Assembly (NCBI RefSeq): GCF_022693705.1
Contig: NZ_CP094288.1
Coordinates: 1,692,526 to 1,756,525, forward strand
Length of the DNA: 64,000 nt
Origin: Infirmifilum sp. NZ
GTDB taxonomy: Archaea > Thermoproteota > Thermoprotei > Thermofilales > Thermofilaceae
Direction of reading: 5' to 3'
Shown here one piece after another: positions 7,777 through 16,599 of this stretch (position 1 is its first letter; the number at the start of each line of letters is the position of its first letter). The translations under genes and the position numbers were made by a program. The notes beneath the pieces are model-generated. The model worked only from the letters and a program-made list of their open reading frames with translations. It was not told the DNA's origin and made no database searches.

Positions 7777-8463
7777 TTGCCCTGGAAGCTGGAGCACGTT
7801 GGTGAGCGTAAAGAGTCTCGGGTTGTACTGGCGCTCGACTACTTCAAGGGTGGAGACCCGCTAGCGTACTGGACTCACCTTCTCGGCAGAACCGCGCACT
7901 TGCTAGCCGGGGTTAAGATCGGCCTCCCAGCTTTCATGAGAGCGGGACCGACCGGCGTAGCGAGTCTCATCGAGGGCTACCGCGACGACCTCTACTTCCT
8001 CGCCGACTTCAAGCTAGCAGACATAGGAGACATCGTCTCCGAGGAGCTTTCCCTGCTGGAGGCCCTCGGCTTCGACGGGGCCATAGTCCACCTCTTCCCA
8101 CGCTGTCTCAGCAAGGTGCCTGCGGTCTCGCTGAACGTGTTCGGGCTCGTCTCCATGACCTGCCCTAACAGCCTAGTCGACGCGCACTTCCAAGAGTTGC
8201 TGGACTACGCGTCCGAGCTCGGGCTTCGAGGCCTCGTCGTCGCGGCCACCAAGCCCAGCGCGATACGCGCCGCTAGGGAGAGGCTGAGGGAGGCGGTCAT
8301 CCTCTCGCCTGGCGTGGGGGTTCAGGGCGCGCCTCCGGCCTCTGCGCTTCGCGCGGGAGCCGACTTCGAGATCGTAGGGAGGTCTGTCGTCCTGGCCGAA
8401 GACCCCCTGAGCGAGCTCGAGAGGATAGTTGAGGCTCAAAGGGTGGTTTTGCGTGGGGGTTGA
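7777..8463 (+). CDS. pyrF: Orotidine 5'-phosphate decarboxylase
   Basis: This 228-residue TIM-barrel enzyme makes UMP from OMP, the last step of de novo pyrimidine synthesis. The catalytic set is visible: Asp21 in LALDY, Lys47 in VKIGL, and the DFKLADIGDI motif with Asp77, Lys79 and Asp82. The phosphate-binding loop is near the C terminus (LSPGVG and IVGRSVV). The start is TTG at 7777. The nearest other TTG, at 7761, lies out of frame even though it follows a good GGAGG. It is the first gene of a five-gene pyr operon. Confidence 0.92.
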   Translation: MPWKLEHVGERKESRVVLALDYFKGGDPLAYWTHLLGRTAHLLAGVKIGLPAFMRAGPTGVASLIEGYRDDLYFLADFKLADIGDIVSEELSLLEALGFDGAIVHLFPRCLSKVPAVSLNVFGLVSMTCPNSLVDAHFQELLDYASELGLRGLVVAATKPSAIRAARERLREAVILSPGVGVQGAPPASALRAGADFEIVGRSVVLAEDPLSELERIVEAQRVVLRGG

Positions 8464-8983
8464 AGAGTTGCTTTGGAGCGTGGGCGCCGTGCAGCGGGGC
8501 GTTTTCAAGCTCTCTTCGGGGAAGGTGAGCAACGTTTACGTCGACTTGAGGAAGCTCCCGTCCCACCCCAGGGAGTTCAAGCTCCTGATAGACGAGATGG
8601 CCCGCGAGGCGCTCAAGCACAGGTTCGACGCTGTCTGCGGCATCGCTGTGGGGGGTCTGCCCCTTGCGACGGGCGTCGCTCTAGCTCTCTCGAAGCCGCT
8701 GGTCTACGTTCGGAGGGACAGGAAGGACCACGGCACGCAGAAGCAGCTCGAGGGGGACTTCGAGCCCGGCACTAAGGTCCTCCTGCTCGACGACGTTGCC
8801 ACGACCGGCGGCTCCCTCCTCGAGGCGCTCCGCGTAGCTAGAGCCCACGGGCTCGCCGCAGACACAGCTCTCGTCGTCGTGGACAGGGAGGAGGGCGCCC
8901 GCGAAGCGCTCGAGGCCGAGGGGGTCAAGCTAGTAAGCCTGACGACGCTGAGGAAGCTCCTCGAGGTGGGGTCGCGTGCTTAG
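8453..8983 (+). CDS. pyrE: Orotate phosphoribosyltransferase
   Basis: This 176-residue type I phosphoribosyltransferase converts orotate and PRPP to OMP. The PRPP motif [13 protein letters not shown] and the flexible loop with [14 protein letters not shown] are both intact. I place the start at GTG 8453 ([13 protein letters not shown]), which overlaps the pyrF stop by 11 bases. An earlier ATG at 8429 would add eight residues that the family lacks. The overlap implies coupled translation with pyrF. Confidence 0.9.
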   Translation: MGVEELLWSVGAVQRGVFKLSSGKVSNVYVDLRKLPSHPREFKLLIDEMAREALKHRFDAVCGIAVGGLPLATGVALALSKPLVYVRRDRKDHGTQKQLEGDFEPGTKVLLLDDVATTGGSLLEALRVARAHGLAADTALVVVDREEGAREALEAEGVKLVSLTTLRKLLEVGSRA

Positions 8984-9893
8984 GGGCAGGGACGTCCTCT
9001 CAATCCTGGACTTCAGCCGCGAGGAGCTGGAGGAGCTGTTCGCGGAGACCGACCGCGTGAGGTCGAACCCCGCGGCATACGCGGGCGCTCTCTCGGGCTT
9101 CATCATGTCGACCGCGTTCTTCGAGCCCAGCACGCGGACGAGGCTGAGCTTTCAGTCCGCGATGCTGAGGCTGGGGGGCTCCTACATAGACCTCGGCGAG
9201 CTGGAGAGGAGCTCAGTGGCCAAGGGGGAGAACTTCGCCGACACGATTAGGATGCTCGACTCATACGCCGACGTGATCGTCGTGAGGCACAGGCTTGAGG
9301 GGGCGGCGAGGTACGCGGCGGAGATAGCTGAGGCCCCGGTGATCAACGCGGGCGACGGGAGGAAGCACCACCCAACCCAGGCTATGCTCGACCTCTACAC
9401 CGTGAGGAGCGCCAAGGGAAGGGTCGACGGGCTGACCTACGGAGTGCTCGGCGACCTGAGGTTCGGGCGCGCGGCGGCTAGCTTCATCCTAGCCCTCTCG
9501 AAGTACCGGCCTAGGAAGGTTTACCTGGTCTCTCCCCCGCTCCTCAGGGCCAGGCCGGAGGTGCTGGAGGTCTTGGAGAAGGCGGGCGTCAGCTACGAGG
9601 AGGTGTCGGACCTCGATAGCGTTCTGCCGGAGCTTGACGTCCTCTACGTCACGCGGGTGCAGAAGGAGCGCTTCCCCGACCCGGCGGAGTACGAGAAGGT
9701 GAAGGGCAGCTACGCCGTGACCTCTAAAAGCCTCGCCAGGGCCAAGGAAGACCTGGTGGTCATGCACCCCTTGCCCAGGGTGGATGAGATCGCGTTCGAC
9801 GTGGACCGGACGAGGCACGCGTACTACTTCGAGCAGGCGAAGCTGGGGGTTTGGGTGAGGATGGCCCTGCTCAAGCTGATACTTAAGGGGTGA
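8976..9893 (+). CDS. pyrB: Aspartate carbamoyltransferase catalytic chain
   Basis: This 305-residue ATCase joins carbamoyl phosphate and aspartate. The carbamoyl-phosphate loop S52-T-R-T-R56, the 80s loop lysine (Lys83 in SSVAKGE), HHPTQAMLD, and the 240s-loop [10 protein letters not shown] are all present. The GTG start overlaps pyrE by eight bases. The regulatory chain follows four bases after the stop, so the holoenzyme should be the allosteric dodecameric type. Confidence 0.95.
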   Translation: MLRGRDVLSILDFSREELEELFAETDRVRSNPAAYAGALSGFIMSTAFFEPSTRTRLSFQSAMLRLGGSYIDLGELERSSVAKGENFADTIRMLDSYADVIVVRHRLEGAARYAAEIAEAPVINAGDGRKHHPTQAMLDLYTVRSAKGRVDGLTYGVLGDLRFGRAAASFILALSKYRPRKVYLVSPPLLRARPEVLEVLEKAGVSYEEVSDLDSVLPELDVLYVTRVQKERFPDPAEYEKVKGSYAVTSKSLARAKEDLVVMHPLPRVDEIAFDVDRTRHAYYFEQAKLGVWVRMALLKLILKG

Positions 9894-9897
9894 GAGG

Positions 9898-10368
9898 ATG
9901 GAGGACAGGCTGATCGTACGTAAGATCAGAAACGGGACGGTCATAGACCACATCCCGGCTGGAAGGTCCCTCGACGTCCTGAAGATCCTCGGCATCTCAG
10001 GGAGGGAGGGCGCGACTGTAGCTCTGGTGATGAACGTGGAGAGCAAGAAGCTGGGCAGGAAGGACATCGTGAAGATAGAGGACAGGTTCCTCAAGCCCGA
10101 GGAGGTCGACAAGATCGCTCTCATCGCTCCGACAGCCACGATCAACATCGTTCGCGACTACCAGGTCGTGGAGAAGAGGAGGGTCAGTGTGCCAGAGGAG
10201 ATCGTGGGCATCCTGAGGTGCGTCAACCCCCTCTGCGTCTCGAACTCGCCTCGCGAGCCCATCACGCCAAGGATAATCGTGGTCTCCCGTCAGCCCCTCA
10301 AGCTCAGGTGCGCCTACTGCGACGAGGAGTTCGGAGAGGAGGCGCTGTCCCAGCTGGTGTCTCAGTAG
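9898..10368 (+). CDS. pyrI: Aspartate carbamoyltransferase regulatory chain
   Basis: This 156-residue regulatory chain binds CTP/ATP effectors through its N-terminal domain and docks on PyrB through a C-terminal zinc domain. The zinc ligands are Cys108, Cys113, Cys138 and Cys141 (CVNPLC and CAYC). It starts with ATG four bases after pyrB. Presence of PyrI implies feedback control of the pathway by nucleotide pools. Confidence 0.95.
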   Translation: MEDRLIVRKIRNGTVIDHIPAGRSLDVLKILGISGREGATVALVMNVESKKLGRKDIVKIEDRFLKPEEVDKIALIAPTATINIVRDYQVVEKRRVSVPEEIVGILRCVNPLCVSNSPREPITPRIIVVSRQPLKLRCAYCDEEFGEEALSQLVSQ

Positions 10369-11117
10369 TGTACCTGCGGGCGCTCGTCAAGGAGGCGAGG
10401 AGAGCCGGGAGCACAACGATCCTAAGGCTGTCCGTCGAGCTGGCCACGCCGAAGCCCGGACAGTTTATCATGCTCTGGGTGCCCGGTGTCGGCGAGATAC
10501 CGCTAAGCGTCGCGGACTACAGCGACGGGGAGCTCCTGCTCGCCATTACCAGGAAGGGTAAGGTGACGGGCTACATTTACGACGCCGTGCACAGCGGGTC
10601 AGTGCTCCACGTGAGAGGCCCTTACGGCGCCTCGTTCACGGTGCCACCGAGCGGCTCCAGGGTGCTCCTGGTAGGGGGCGGGAGCGGGGTGGCCCCCCTG
10701 CACTTCCTCGCCCGCGTCTCAAGAGAAGCCGGGGCCTCGTGCAGCGCCGTCCTAGGCTTCAGGACGGCGAGAGAGGTCTTCCTCGCCGACTCATTCCAGC
10801 GCTACTGCCGGGTGGTGCTCACCACAGACGACGGCAGCCTGGGTGTTAAGGGGCTTGCCTCCGACGAGGCCGCGCGCCTCATCTCGGAGGGGCCCGTTGA
10901 CGCGGTGTACGCCTGCGGGCCGGAGCCGCTCATCGAGAAGGTGCTTTCGCTTGCCCTGGAGAGGGGGGTTCGCTTCGAGGCCTCGATGGAGAGGTACATG
11001 AGGTGTGCTGTAGGGGTATGCGGCTCGTGCGTGCTGGAGCCCGTCGGGTTGCGGGTTTGCAGGGACGGGCCCGTCTTTGGTGGAGAAGTTCTCTCAAAAG
11101 TGTTTTCCAAAAAATAG
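10368..11117 (+). CDS. pyrK: Dihydroorotate dehydrogenase electron-transfer subunit
   Basis: This 249-residue ferredoxin-reductase-like protein starts at GTG 10368, overlapping the pyrI TAG by one base. It has an FAD-binding beta barrel with IPLSVADYS, a nucleotide-binding LLVGGGSGVAPL, a YACGPEPLI motif, and a C-terminal [2Fe-2S] site made by Cys213, Cys218, Cys221 and Cys231. PyrK passes electrons from dihydroorotate dehydrogenase (PyrD) to NAD. No pyrD or pyrC lies in this window, so the operon is incomplete on its own. Confidence 0.9.
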   Translation: MYLRALVKEARRAGSTTILRLSVELATPKPGQFIMLWVPGVGEIPLSVADYSDGELLLAITRKGKVTGYIYDAVHSGSVLHVRGPYGASFTVPPSGSRVLLVGGGSGVAPLHFLARVSREAGASCSAVLGFRTAREVFLADSFQRYCRVVLTTDDGSLGVKGLASDEAARLISEGPVDAVYACGPEPLIEKVLSLALERGVRFEASMERYMRCAVGVCGSCVLEPVGLRVCRDGPVFGGEVLSKVFSKK

Positions 11118-11123
11118 AGATCT

Positions 11124-11483
11124 TTACTGGGCCTCGTCCTCGAACTCTATCACTCCGGTCCCGTAGCCCCTGATCGAAACCTCCACGCTGACCTTGTGCT
11201 TTCCCCTCGAGTACGGGCCCTTAACGCGAAGCTCTAGCTCCGCGCCGACGGGGACCTCCAGCGGCTGCGAGGGGGACGGCTGGCCAGTGTAGGGTTGCCC
11301 GTTGAGCAGTAGCTGCACGTCTTCCTGCTTGACGGGGTTGCCGTCTACCTGAACCTTAACAGGGGCGTCGACCTGAGCCGTCGCAAGCGTGTTCCTGAGC
11401 TTGAAGGACAGCTCCTCGCCGGTAGCCCGCATGCTACCCTTCACGTAAAGCCTCCTGAGGAGGGCCTTAGGTATGTAGCCCAT
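11124..11483 (-). CDS. Conserved archaeal protein of unknown function
   Basis: This 119-residue protein begins MGYIPKALLRRLYVKGSMRA, a pattern I know from uncharacterised archaeal proteins with conserved beta-strand-rich bodies (phrases such as LSFKLRNTLA and a DG-NPV loop). No membrane segment, metal motif or catalytic pattern is visible. It converges on pyrK, leaving six bases between stops. Its start region faces the glycerophosphodiesterase gene. The AT-rich gap between them holds a TTTAAGC element for this gene and GCTTATTA for the neighbour. Confidence 0.6.
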   Translation of the reverse strand: MGYIPKALLRRLYVKGSMRATGEELSFKLRNTLATAQVDAPVKVQVDGNPVKQEDVQLLLNGQPYTGQPSPSQPLEVPVGAELELRVKGPYSRGKHKVSVEVSIRGYGTGVIEFEDEAQ

Positions 11484-11542
11484 GCCTATCGAAAAAGCAA
11501 AGTAAGAGCTGGCGTTTAAGCTTTTTCACTCTTTGCAGCAAA

Positions 11543-11550
11543 GCTTATTA
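11543..11550 (+). promoter_or_regulatory. TATA box of the glycerophosphodiesterase gene
   Basis: GCTTATTA is centred 26 bases before GTG 11573, which supports that GTG as the start and a leaderless transcript. Confidence 0.5.
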
Positions 11551-11572
11551 CGCGACGCTACAACTGAGACGT

Positions 11573-12283
11573 GTGACCCAGCTGAAGCGAAAATTCATCC
11601 TAACGGGCCACAGGGGCGCCAAGGCCCTAGCTCCCGAGAACACCCTACCGAGCTTCCTCAAGGCCCTGGAGTGCGGCGCGACGGGCATCGAGTTCGACGT
11701 GCGCAGGACCCTCGACGGAGTGGCCGTCATCGCCCACGACGACGAGCTTGACCGCGTCGCGGGGGTAAACCTCAAGGTAAGCGAGGCCAGCTACAGCGAC
11801 CTGCAGAAGGTGCGGGTCGGGGGCGTAGCAAGGGTTCCGACACTAAGGGAGGTGCTCGCGCTAGCCAAAGGCAGGCTATACGTCGACATCGAGATCAAGG
11901 TCCAAGGAGTCGAGGAAGAGGTCACCGATGCGCTCCGAGAGCTCGACATGCTCGGCGAGGCGCTCGTGACGTCTTTCCTCCCAGCCCCGCTTGAGAAGCT
12001 GAGGAAGCTCGAGCCCCAGCTGGACATCGGCGTCCTCATCGAGGAGTGGGACGACGAGTACTTGGACATAGCCCGCAGGCTCGGAGCCGTCGCCATCCTG
12101 CCGTCGCACGAGATCCTGACGAGGGACCTCGTCGCGAAGATCAAGCGGGAAGGCTACAGCGTGATCACGTGGACCGTGAACAGCCTCGAGGAGGCGGAGA
12201 AGCTTGTAGAAATGGGGGTGGACGGCATAATCACCGACAACCCCTGCCTTTTGAAGCCCATTAGAGAGAAAGCAGGGTTATAG
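11573..12283 (+). CDS. Glycerophosphodiester phosphodiesterase
   Basis: This 236-residue TIM-barrel enzyme splits glycerophosphodiesters into glycerol phosphate and an alcohol. The family motifs are present: the catalytic His in TGHRGAKALAPENT, the metal-binding Glu and Asp in GIEFDVRRTLDG, the second His in VIAHDDELDR, and a late metal ligand in YVDIEIK. It has no signal peptide and should be cytoplasmic, perhaps recycling lipid head groups. The start is GTG 11573, since the GTG two bases earlier reads straight into TGA. Confidence 0.9.
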   Translation: MTQLKRKFILTGHRGAKALAPENTLPSFLKALECGATGIEFDVRRTLDGVAVIAHDDELDRVAGVNLKVSEASYSDLQKVRVGGVARVPTLREVLALAKGRLYVDIEIKVQGVEEEVTDALRELDMLGEALVTSFLPAPLEKLRKLEPQLDIGVLIEEWDDEYLDIARRLGAVAILPSHEILTRDLVAKIKREGYSVITWTVNSLEEAEKLVEMGVDGIITDNPCLLKPIREKAGL

Positions 12284-12307
12284 GCCTGTTTTTTCTAACC
12301 ATTTTGC

Positions 12308-14266
12308 GTGCGCTGTGTAAAGGCGTTTGCGCTACTGGCTCTAGCCCTATTAGCCGGCTACACGCTCACCCTCAACGCGCTCAAAGCTGGTCCTGGTGTT
12401 TCGAGCGTGGAGGTGAAGGAGGTGGTGTTCGGCACCATCGAGCAGGGCGCCTTCCTCCCCCGCCCGGGCAGGACCTTCCGGGTCGGCGAGACCCTGGCTG
12501 TTCGAGTCAACGTCGTGGTTTCCGCCAGCCCCGGAACCCTATACACCCTCTCCCTTGCAGTTGAGGTCCGGGACCCGCTGGGAGCCGTCCTGACTACCAG
12601 CAACTCGAGCAGGTCTGCCAGGCTAGCGGGGAGAAGCGAGGAGTGGGTTTTCACGTTTGCCTACAACGTGACCCCCGACCTCATCACCGGGTACTACACC
12701 CTCCAGGTCACGGCTAGTGCTGGAGGCTTGGTGTCGTCCAGGAGGCTCGACTTCTTCATCGAGTCCTACGCGTCCACCAGGAACGTCTACGAGGTGACGT
12801 ACACAGTCCAGCTCACGGGGAGGGGCGAAGTTAAGATGCTCTACCTGGCACTGCCAACCAACACGTCCACAACAACCATAGTAGCTGGCCCGATGGTGAC
12901 GCCAGCTCCGAGATCCCTACAGCGCGACGAGCAGGGCAACCTCTACGCCGTCTACACTGGAGTCCGCGTTGGCCCCGAGCCATTCAAGATAACGGTCCGC
13001 TTCGCGGCGCTAGAGACCGTGGCCTACGTGCCTGCAGACGCGCCGGTAAGCTCCCTAGCCCACCTCCCCGACTCGGTGAAACCATTCCTAAGCCCTGAGG
13101 AGTACATCGAGTCCGACTCCCCGGAGATCAGAGCCCTGTCCCGCAGCCTGACCGCTGGCTCGAGGACCGTGCTCGAGGCTGTTAGGAGGATAGCCGACTA
13201 CACCTCCACGCAGATACAGTACAACCCCGCTCTCGGCACGATCTCCTCCTCCTGGAGCCTGGGCGCTCTATGGACGCTTCACTCCCGGCAGGGCGTCTGC
13301 CTGCAGTACTCCAGGCTCTTCGTGGCGCTCGCCCGAGCATCTGGCATCCCAGCTAGGGTTGTCGGGGGCCTACTGGCGCTCCCGCCTGCGGGCGAGGATC
13401 GCGAGTACCTCCACGCCTGGGCTGAGGTCTACGTACCCGGCTACGGCTGGCTACCCGTCGAGCCGCAGAAGCCTGGCAGCAGGGTTGGGGTGAGCCCCCC
13501 GGCCCCGGGCTACATACGCCTCGTGGCGGGCCTCGGTGGGAAAGCCGGGAGCATTCCGCAGGCGTTCCTGTACTACGAGTACACGGGAAGCGTCGAGGTA
13601 GAGCAGAGCTACTCGTACAAGCAGACACCGCTTGAAAAATTCCGCGGCGGGGTGAGCCTGGTTATCTCGTATAACCCCCGGTTGCTCTTCGGGGACACCG
13701 CGAAGTTCTCAATAGAGACACAGCCGGGGACAAGGTGCGAGGTCTCGGTCACAAAGCCGGACGGGTCGCAGTACGTGTTTACCCGGGACTGCCCCTGCTC
13801 CTTCGAGCTCAAGGCTGACAAGATAGGCGTGTGGCGGGTCGAGGTCTTCGCTGCAAACCCCGAGCTCGTACCCGCCTACGGGAAGGTCAACTTCACCGTT
13901 TCGCCGAGGCCTCTCAGCCTCTCGGTAAGCACAGGGGACGTACTCCTCTTTAAGAGCGCGGTGTTCACTGTGGAGACGCGTCCCCCGGCGCCCGGGATAA
14001 ACCTATCCGTAGTCTACGAGGACTGTGCGACAAGGAAGGTTTTCGCGCTGAGGACCGGAGAGGACGGCCTCGCCAGCTTCCAAGCTACTCCTCTCTTGCC
14101 GTGCCGGGTGAGGGTGCTGGTCTCCTCAGAGGAGGAGGGTTACGAGCCAGCCCAGGCGTACATCGAGGTCACCCCCAGCCCTCCCCAGGAGCTTTACGCG
14201 GCGGTACTTCTGCTCGCGGCCCTCTGCGCGGTTCTCATGCGGGCTAGGCGCAAGCGGCCGGATTAA
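12308..14266 (+). CDS. Secreted, membrane-anchored transglutaminase-fold protein
   Basis: This 652-residue protein has an N-terminal signal segment (VKAFALLALALLAGYTLT), a long beta-rich region, and a transglutaminase-like core with Cys331 in GVCLQYS, His369 in LHAWAEV and Glu385 in LPVEP. The third position is Glu where Asp is usual. A C-terminal helix plus a basic tail (LLLAALCAVLMRARRKR) anchors it outside the cell. Proteins of this kind are protease-like or crosslinking enzymes. The true activity is unknown. Several Ig-like beta domains flank the core. Start GTG 12308; a T-rich run just upstream ends the previous gene. Confidence 0.75.
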   Translation: MRCVKAFALLALALLAGYTLTLNALKAGPGVSSVEVKEVVFGTIEQGAFLPRPGRTFRVGETLAVRVNVVVSASPGTLYTLSLAVEVRDPLGAVLTTSNSSRSARLAGRSEEWVFTFAYNVTPDLITGYYTLQVTASAGGLVSSRRLDFFIESYASTRNVYEVTYTVQLTGRGEVKMLYLALPTNTSTTTIVAGPMVTPAPRSLQRDEQGNLYAVYTGVRVGPEPFKITVRFAALETVAYVPADAPVSSLAHLPDSVKPFLSPEEYIESDSPEIRALSRSLTAGSRTVLEAVRRIADYTSTQIQYNPALGTISSSWSLGALWTLHSRQGVCLQYSRLFVALARASGIPARVVGGLLALPPAGEDREYLHAWAEVYVPGYGWLPVEPQKPGSRVGVSPPAPGYIRLVAGLGGKAGSIPQAFLYYEYTGSVEVEQSYSYKQTPLEKFRGGVSLVISYNPRLLFGDTAKFSIETQPGTRCEVSVTKPDGSQYVFTRDCPCSFELKADKIGVWRVEVFAANPELVPAYGKVNFTVSPRPLSLSVSTGDVLLFKSAVFTVETRPPAPGINLSVVYEDCATRKVFALRTGEDGLASFQATPLLPCRVRVLVSSEEEGYEPAQAYIEVTPSPPQELYAAVLLLAALCAVLMRARRKRPD

Positions 14267-14377
14267 GAAAAGCATATTTCTAGGCCCCGCGCCTCTTCAA
14301 CGGGATGACGAGCAACCGGAGGGCTTGCTGAAGCGTGAAGACTGCGGCCGTATCTGACCGAAAATTCGCCACAAAAC

Positions 14378-14385
14378 CTTATAAG
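14378..14385 (+). promoter_or_regulatory. TATA box of the V4R protein gene
   Basis: The self-complementary CTTATAAG is centred about 26 bases before GTG 14408, giving a leaderless start. Confidence 0.55.
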
Positions 14386-14407
14386 GAAGTGTTTCAATGT
14401 ATAAAGC

Positions 14408-15220
14408 GTGTCCCGGAACATCGACCACCACAAGCCCTACGAGCTCGGGCGCGTAGTGGCCCTGAGCTCGACGTCCGCTTACATGTTCAGGGTTGTTTTC
14501 CGCGAAGAAGCCTTGACCGCGAAAGGGGTGCTGGCCCGCTGCTTGGAGTGCTTCTCTAAGGCCGACGCGCCGGTGCTCTCACTCCACGTGTCCTGGAGCG
14601 ACAGGTCCCGAGACCTCTGGGCCTTTATAGTGGCGGGGGTCCGGGACCCGGCAACCGCAAAGAGGGTAGCTGACTGCTTGGGTCAGGTGAGCATGGTGGA
14701 GAGCGTGGACTACACTCCACCGGTGAGCAACGGCGTCGCCGCAGACCCGTGGGGCTATCCTCCTCTGCTCGGGGGCGAGAGGGCTATCATTCTGCGGGGA
14801 GAGGCCCTAAGAAATTTCCTGGTGTCGGGCTGGTCGCAGCTCGGGACGGGCTTCGGCTCAATACTCTACTACACGTTCTTCGAGGCGGGCGCCAGCCTTT
14901 ACAGGGACTTCTACTCGAAGCTGCTGAAGGATAGGCGCGGTGTAGCGGTGCTGGCGGAGAGGGCCTTCACTCTGATGGGATACGGTGTCCTCAAGATCCT
15001 CGAGTGGGATGACGGTAGCTTCGTGGCGCGTGTGTACGACAACTTTGAGTGTCAGGCGCTGAAGGAGATAGAGGAGGCTGAGAGCATGATGATCAGGGGG
15101 TTGCTAGCCGGAATGGTCGCCGCAAGCTGGGGTCAAAGCATCAAGGGTGTCCTGCCCGAGGAGACAAAGTGCATCAAGAGGGGGGACCCGTACTGCGAGT
15201 TCGTAATCAGGAGGCGCTGA
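14408..15220 (+). CDS. V4R-domain (4-vinyl reductase-like) regulatory or sensor protein
   Basis: This 270-residue cytoplasmic protein has an ACT-like N-terminal half (residues ~20-100) and a C-terminal V4R domain. The latter ends in the typical small-ligand/metal motif with Cys-x7-Cys: ETKCIKRGDPYCEFVI. V4R domains bind hydrophobic or small ligands and often sit beside regulators of lipid, aromatic or energy metabolism. No DNA-binding domain is visible, so it may sense a ligand and act through a partner. It stands alone in its own transcript. Confidence 0.7.
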   Translation: MSRNIDHHKPYELGRVVALSSTSAYMFRVVFREEALTAKGVLARCLECFSKADAPVLSLHVSWSDRSRDLWAFIVAGVRDPATAKRVADCLGQVSMVESVDYTPPVSNGVAADPWGYPPLLGGERAIILRGEALRNFLVSGWSQLGTGFGSILYYTFFEAGASLYRDFYSKLLKDRRGVAVLAERAFTLMGYGVLKILEWDDGSFVARVYDNFECQALKEIEEAESMMIRGLLAGMVAASWGQSIKGVLPEETKCIKRGDPYCEFVIRRR

Positions 15221-15227
15221 GTGATAC

Positions 15228-15236
15228 CTTTATTTG
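15228..15236 (+). promoter_or_regulatory. TATA box before the 15259 gene
   Basis: CTTTATTTG is centred 27 bases before GTG 15259, so the GTG is very probably the true, leaderless start. Confidence 0.5.
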
Positions 15237-15258
15237 AGGGGCGTGCCCCTTAGGTCTC

Positions 15259-15645
15259 GTGAAGCTGAGCGTTTTCTCCGTGGGTGACGGCACCTATAGC
15301 TACGGTGTGGTTGAGTTCGAGGAGGGGGAGAGCGTGCTCGAAGGAGTGGCGAAGAGCAGCCCCGCGGCGCTGAAGGAGGAGCTCGGGAGGAAGCTCGGCT
15401 CGCCACTCACATCGCTGAGCCTTGCCTCAGGCGCCATGGACTACAAGGGTGAGTTGCTGCCGATGGTCTACATTAGGGCGGAGCTCGAAGACGGCAGCGA
15501 CTTTAGCCTGGAGATCTACCCTACCTCTGCCAGGAGCCTCTCGAACACGGACGCGGAGGAGCACTTCAACACTCTCGTGAAGCTGTTCGACGCGCTGAAG
15601 CCTGGGCTCAAGCTCCCTAAGGCTAGGATGATCGGGATCGCGTAG
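15259..15645 (+). CDS. Hypothetical protein, 128 residues
   Basis: I do not recognise this protein. It is soluble, acidic, and appears alpha/beta, with a strand-rich N terminus (LSVFSVGDGTYSYGVVEF) and a helix ending EEHFNTLVKLFDAL. Codon use matches its neighbours and the TATA spacing supports expression. The next gene starts nine bases later, so it is probably co-transcribed with the sugar-nucleotide epimerase. No membrane segment or motif is visible. Confidence 0.6.
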   Translation: MKLSVFSVGDGTYSYGVVEFEEGESVLEGVAKSSPAALKEELGRKLGSPLTSLSLASGAMDYKGELLPMVYIRAELEDGSDFSLEIYPTSARSLSNTDAEEHFNTLVKLFDALKPGLKLPKARMIGIA

Positions 15646-15654
15646 GCGGTGGCG

Positions 15655-16599
15655 ATGAGGATCCTGGTAACCGGCGGGGCTGGCTTCATAGGCAGCCACC
15701 TAGCGGAGAGGCTCGTCAAGGAGGGGCACAGCGTCGTGGTCTTCGACAACTTCTCGTCAGGCAAGATCGAGAACCTGTCGAGGATCCTACGCGATGTGGA
15801 CGTCGTGAAGGGAGACCTGCGGTCGCGCAGCGACCTTGAGCGGGCTTTCGCCGGAGGCGTCGACGCGGTGTTCCACTTCGCGGCCAACCCAGAGGTGCGG
15901 GTTGGGGATCCCCAGGAGCACTTCGAGAACAACATCCTCGCTACGTACAACCTGCTTGAGGAGATGAGGAGGCGCGGCGTTAGGGACCTCGTGTTCGCTT
16001 CGACGAGCACGGTGTACGGTGAGGCCTCGAAGCTCCCAACGCCCGAGGACTACGGCCCGATGAAGCCGATATCCCTGTACGGGGCCTCGAAGCTCTCCTG
16101 CGAGGCCATCATCTCCTCCTACGCTTACACGTTCCAGTTCAAGGCCGTGGCCCTGAGGTACGCGAACGTTGTCGGGCCCAGGGCTAAGAGGGGTGTCGTC
16201 AGGGACTTCGTCCTGAAGCTGCTCAACAACCCCCGGGAGCTCGAGATCCTCGGGGACGGAACCCAGAGGAAGAGCTACGTGTGGGTCGAGGACGCCGTCG
16301 AGGCCACGCTGCTCGCGTGGCGCGGTACGCGGGGCGGCTTCGAGGCCTATAACGTGGGAAGCGAGGACTCGATCACGGTGGTGGAGGTCGCGGACATAGT
16401 CGTGGAGGTGATGGGGCTTAGCGGTGTGCGGTACAGGTTCACGGGCGGCGTCGACGGCGGTAGAGGCTGGGTGGGGGACGTGAAGTACATGCACCTCGAT
16501 ATCTCAAAGCTTAAGTCCCTCGGCTGGAGTCCTAGGTATAGTAGCCGCGAAGCCGTGAGAAGGGCGGCGGAGAGCGCCCTCGAGGAGCTTAGAGGTTAG
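15655..16599 (+). CDS. NAD-dependent sugar-nucleotide epimerase (UDP-glucose 4-epimerase-like)
   Basis: This extended short-chain dehydrogenase of 314 residues begins MRILVTGGAGFIGSHLAERL, the classic Gly-x2-Gly-x2-Gly NAD site. It has the catalytic STSTVYG and YGASKLSCE (Tyr-x3-Lys). The C-terminal half carries sugar-nucleotide loops (NVVGPRAKRGVV, LGDGTQRKSYVWV). It probably interconverts UDP-glucose and UDP-galactose or a related pair for surface glycans. I choose ATG 15655 over GTG 15649 because the family begins at this methionine. It converges on the next gene with an 11-base overlap. Confidence 0.88.
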   Translation: MRILVTGGAGFIGSHLAERLVKEGHSVVVFDNFSSGKIENLSRILRDVDVVKGDLRSRSDLERAFAGGVDAVFHFAANPEVRVGDPQEHFENNILATYNLLEEMRRRGVRDLVFASTSTVYGEASKLPTPEDYGPMKPISLYGASKLSCEAIISSYAYTFQFKAVALRYANVVGPRAKRGVVRDFVLKLLNNPRELEILGDGTQRKSYVWVEDAVEATLLAWRGTRGGFEAYNVGSEDSITVVEVADIVVEVMGLSGVRYRFTGGVDGGRGWVGDVKYMHLDISKLKSLGWSPRYSSREAVRRAAESALEELRG

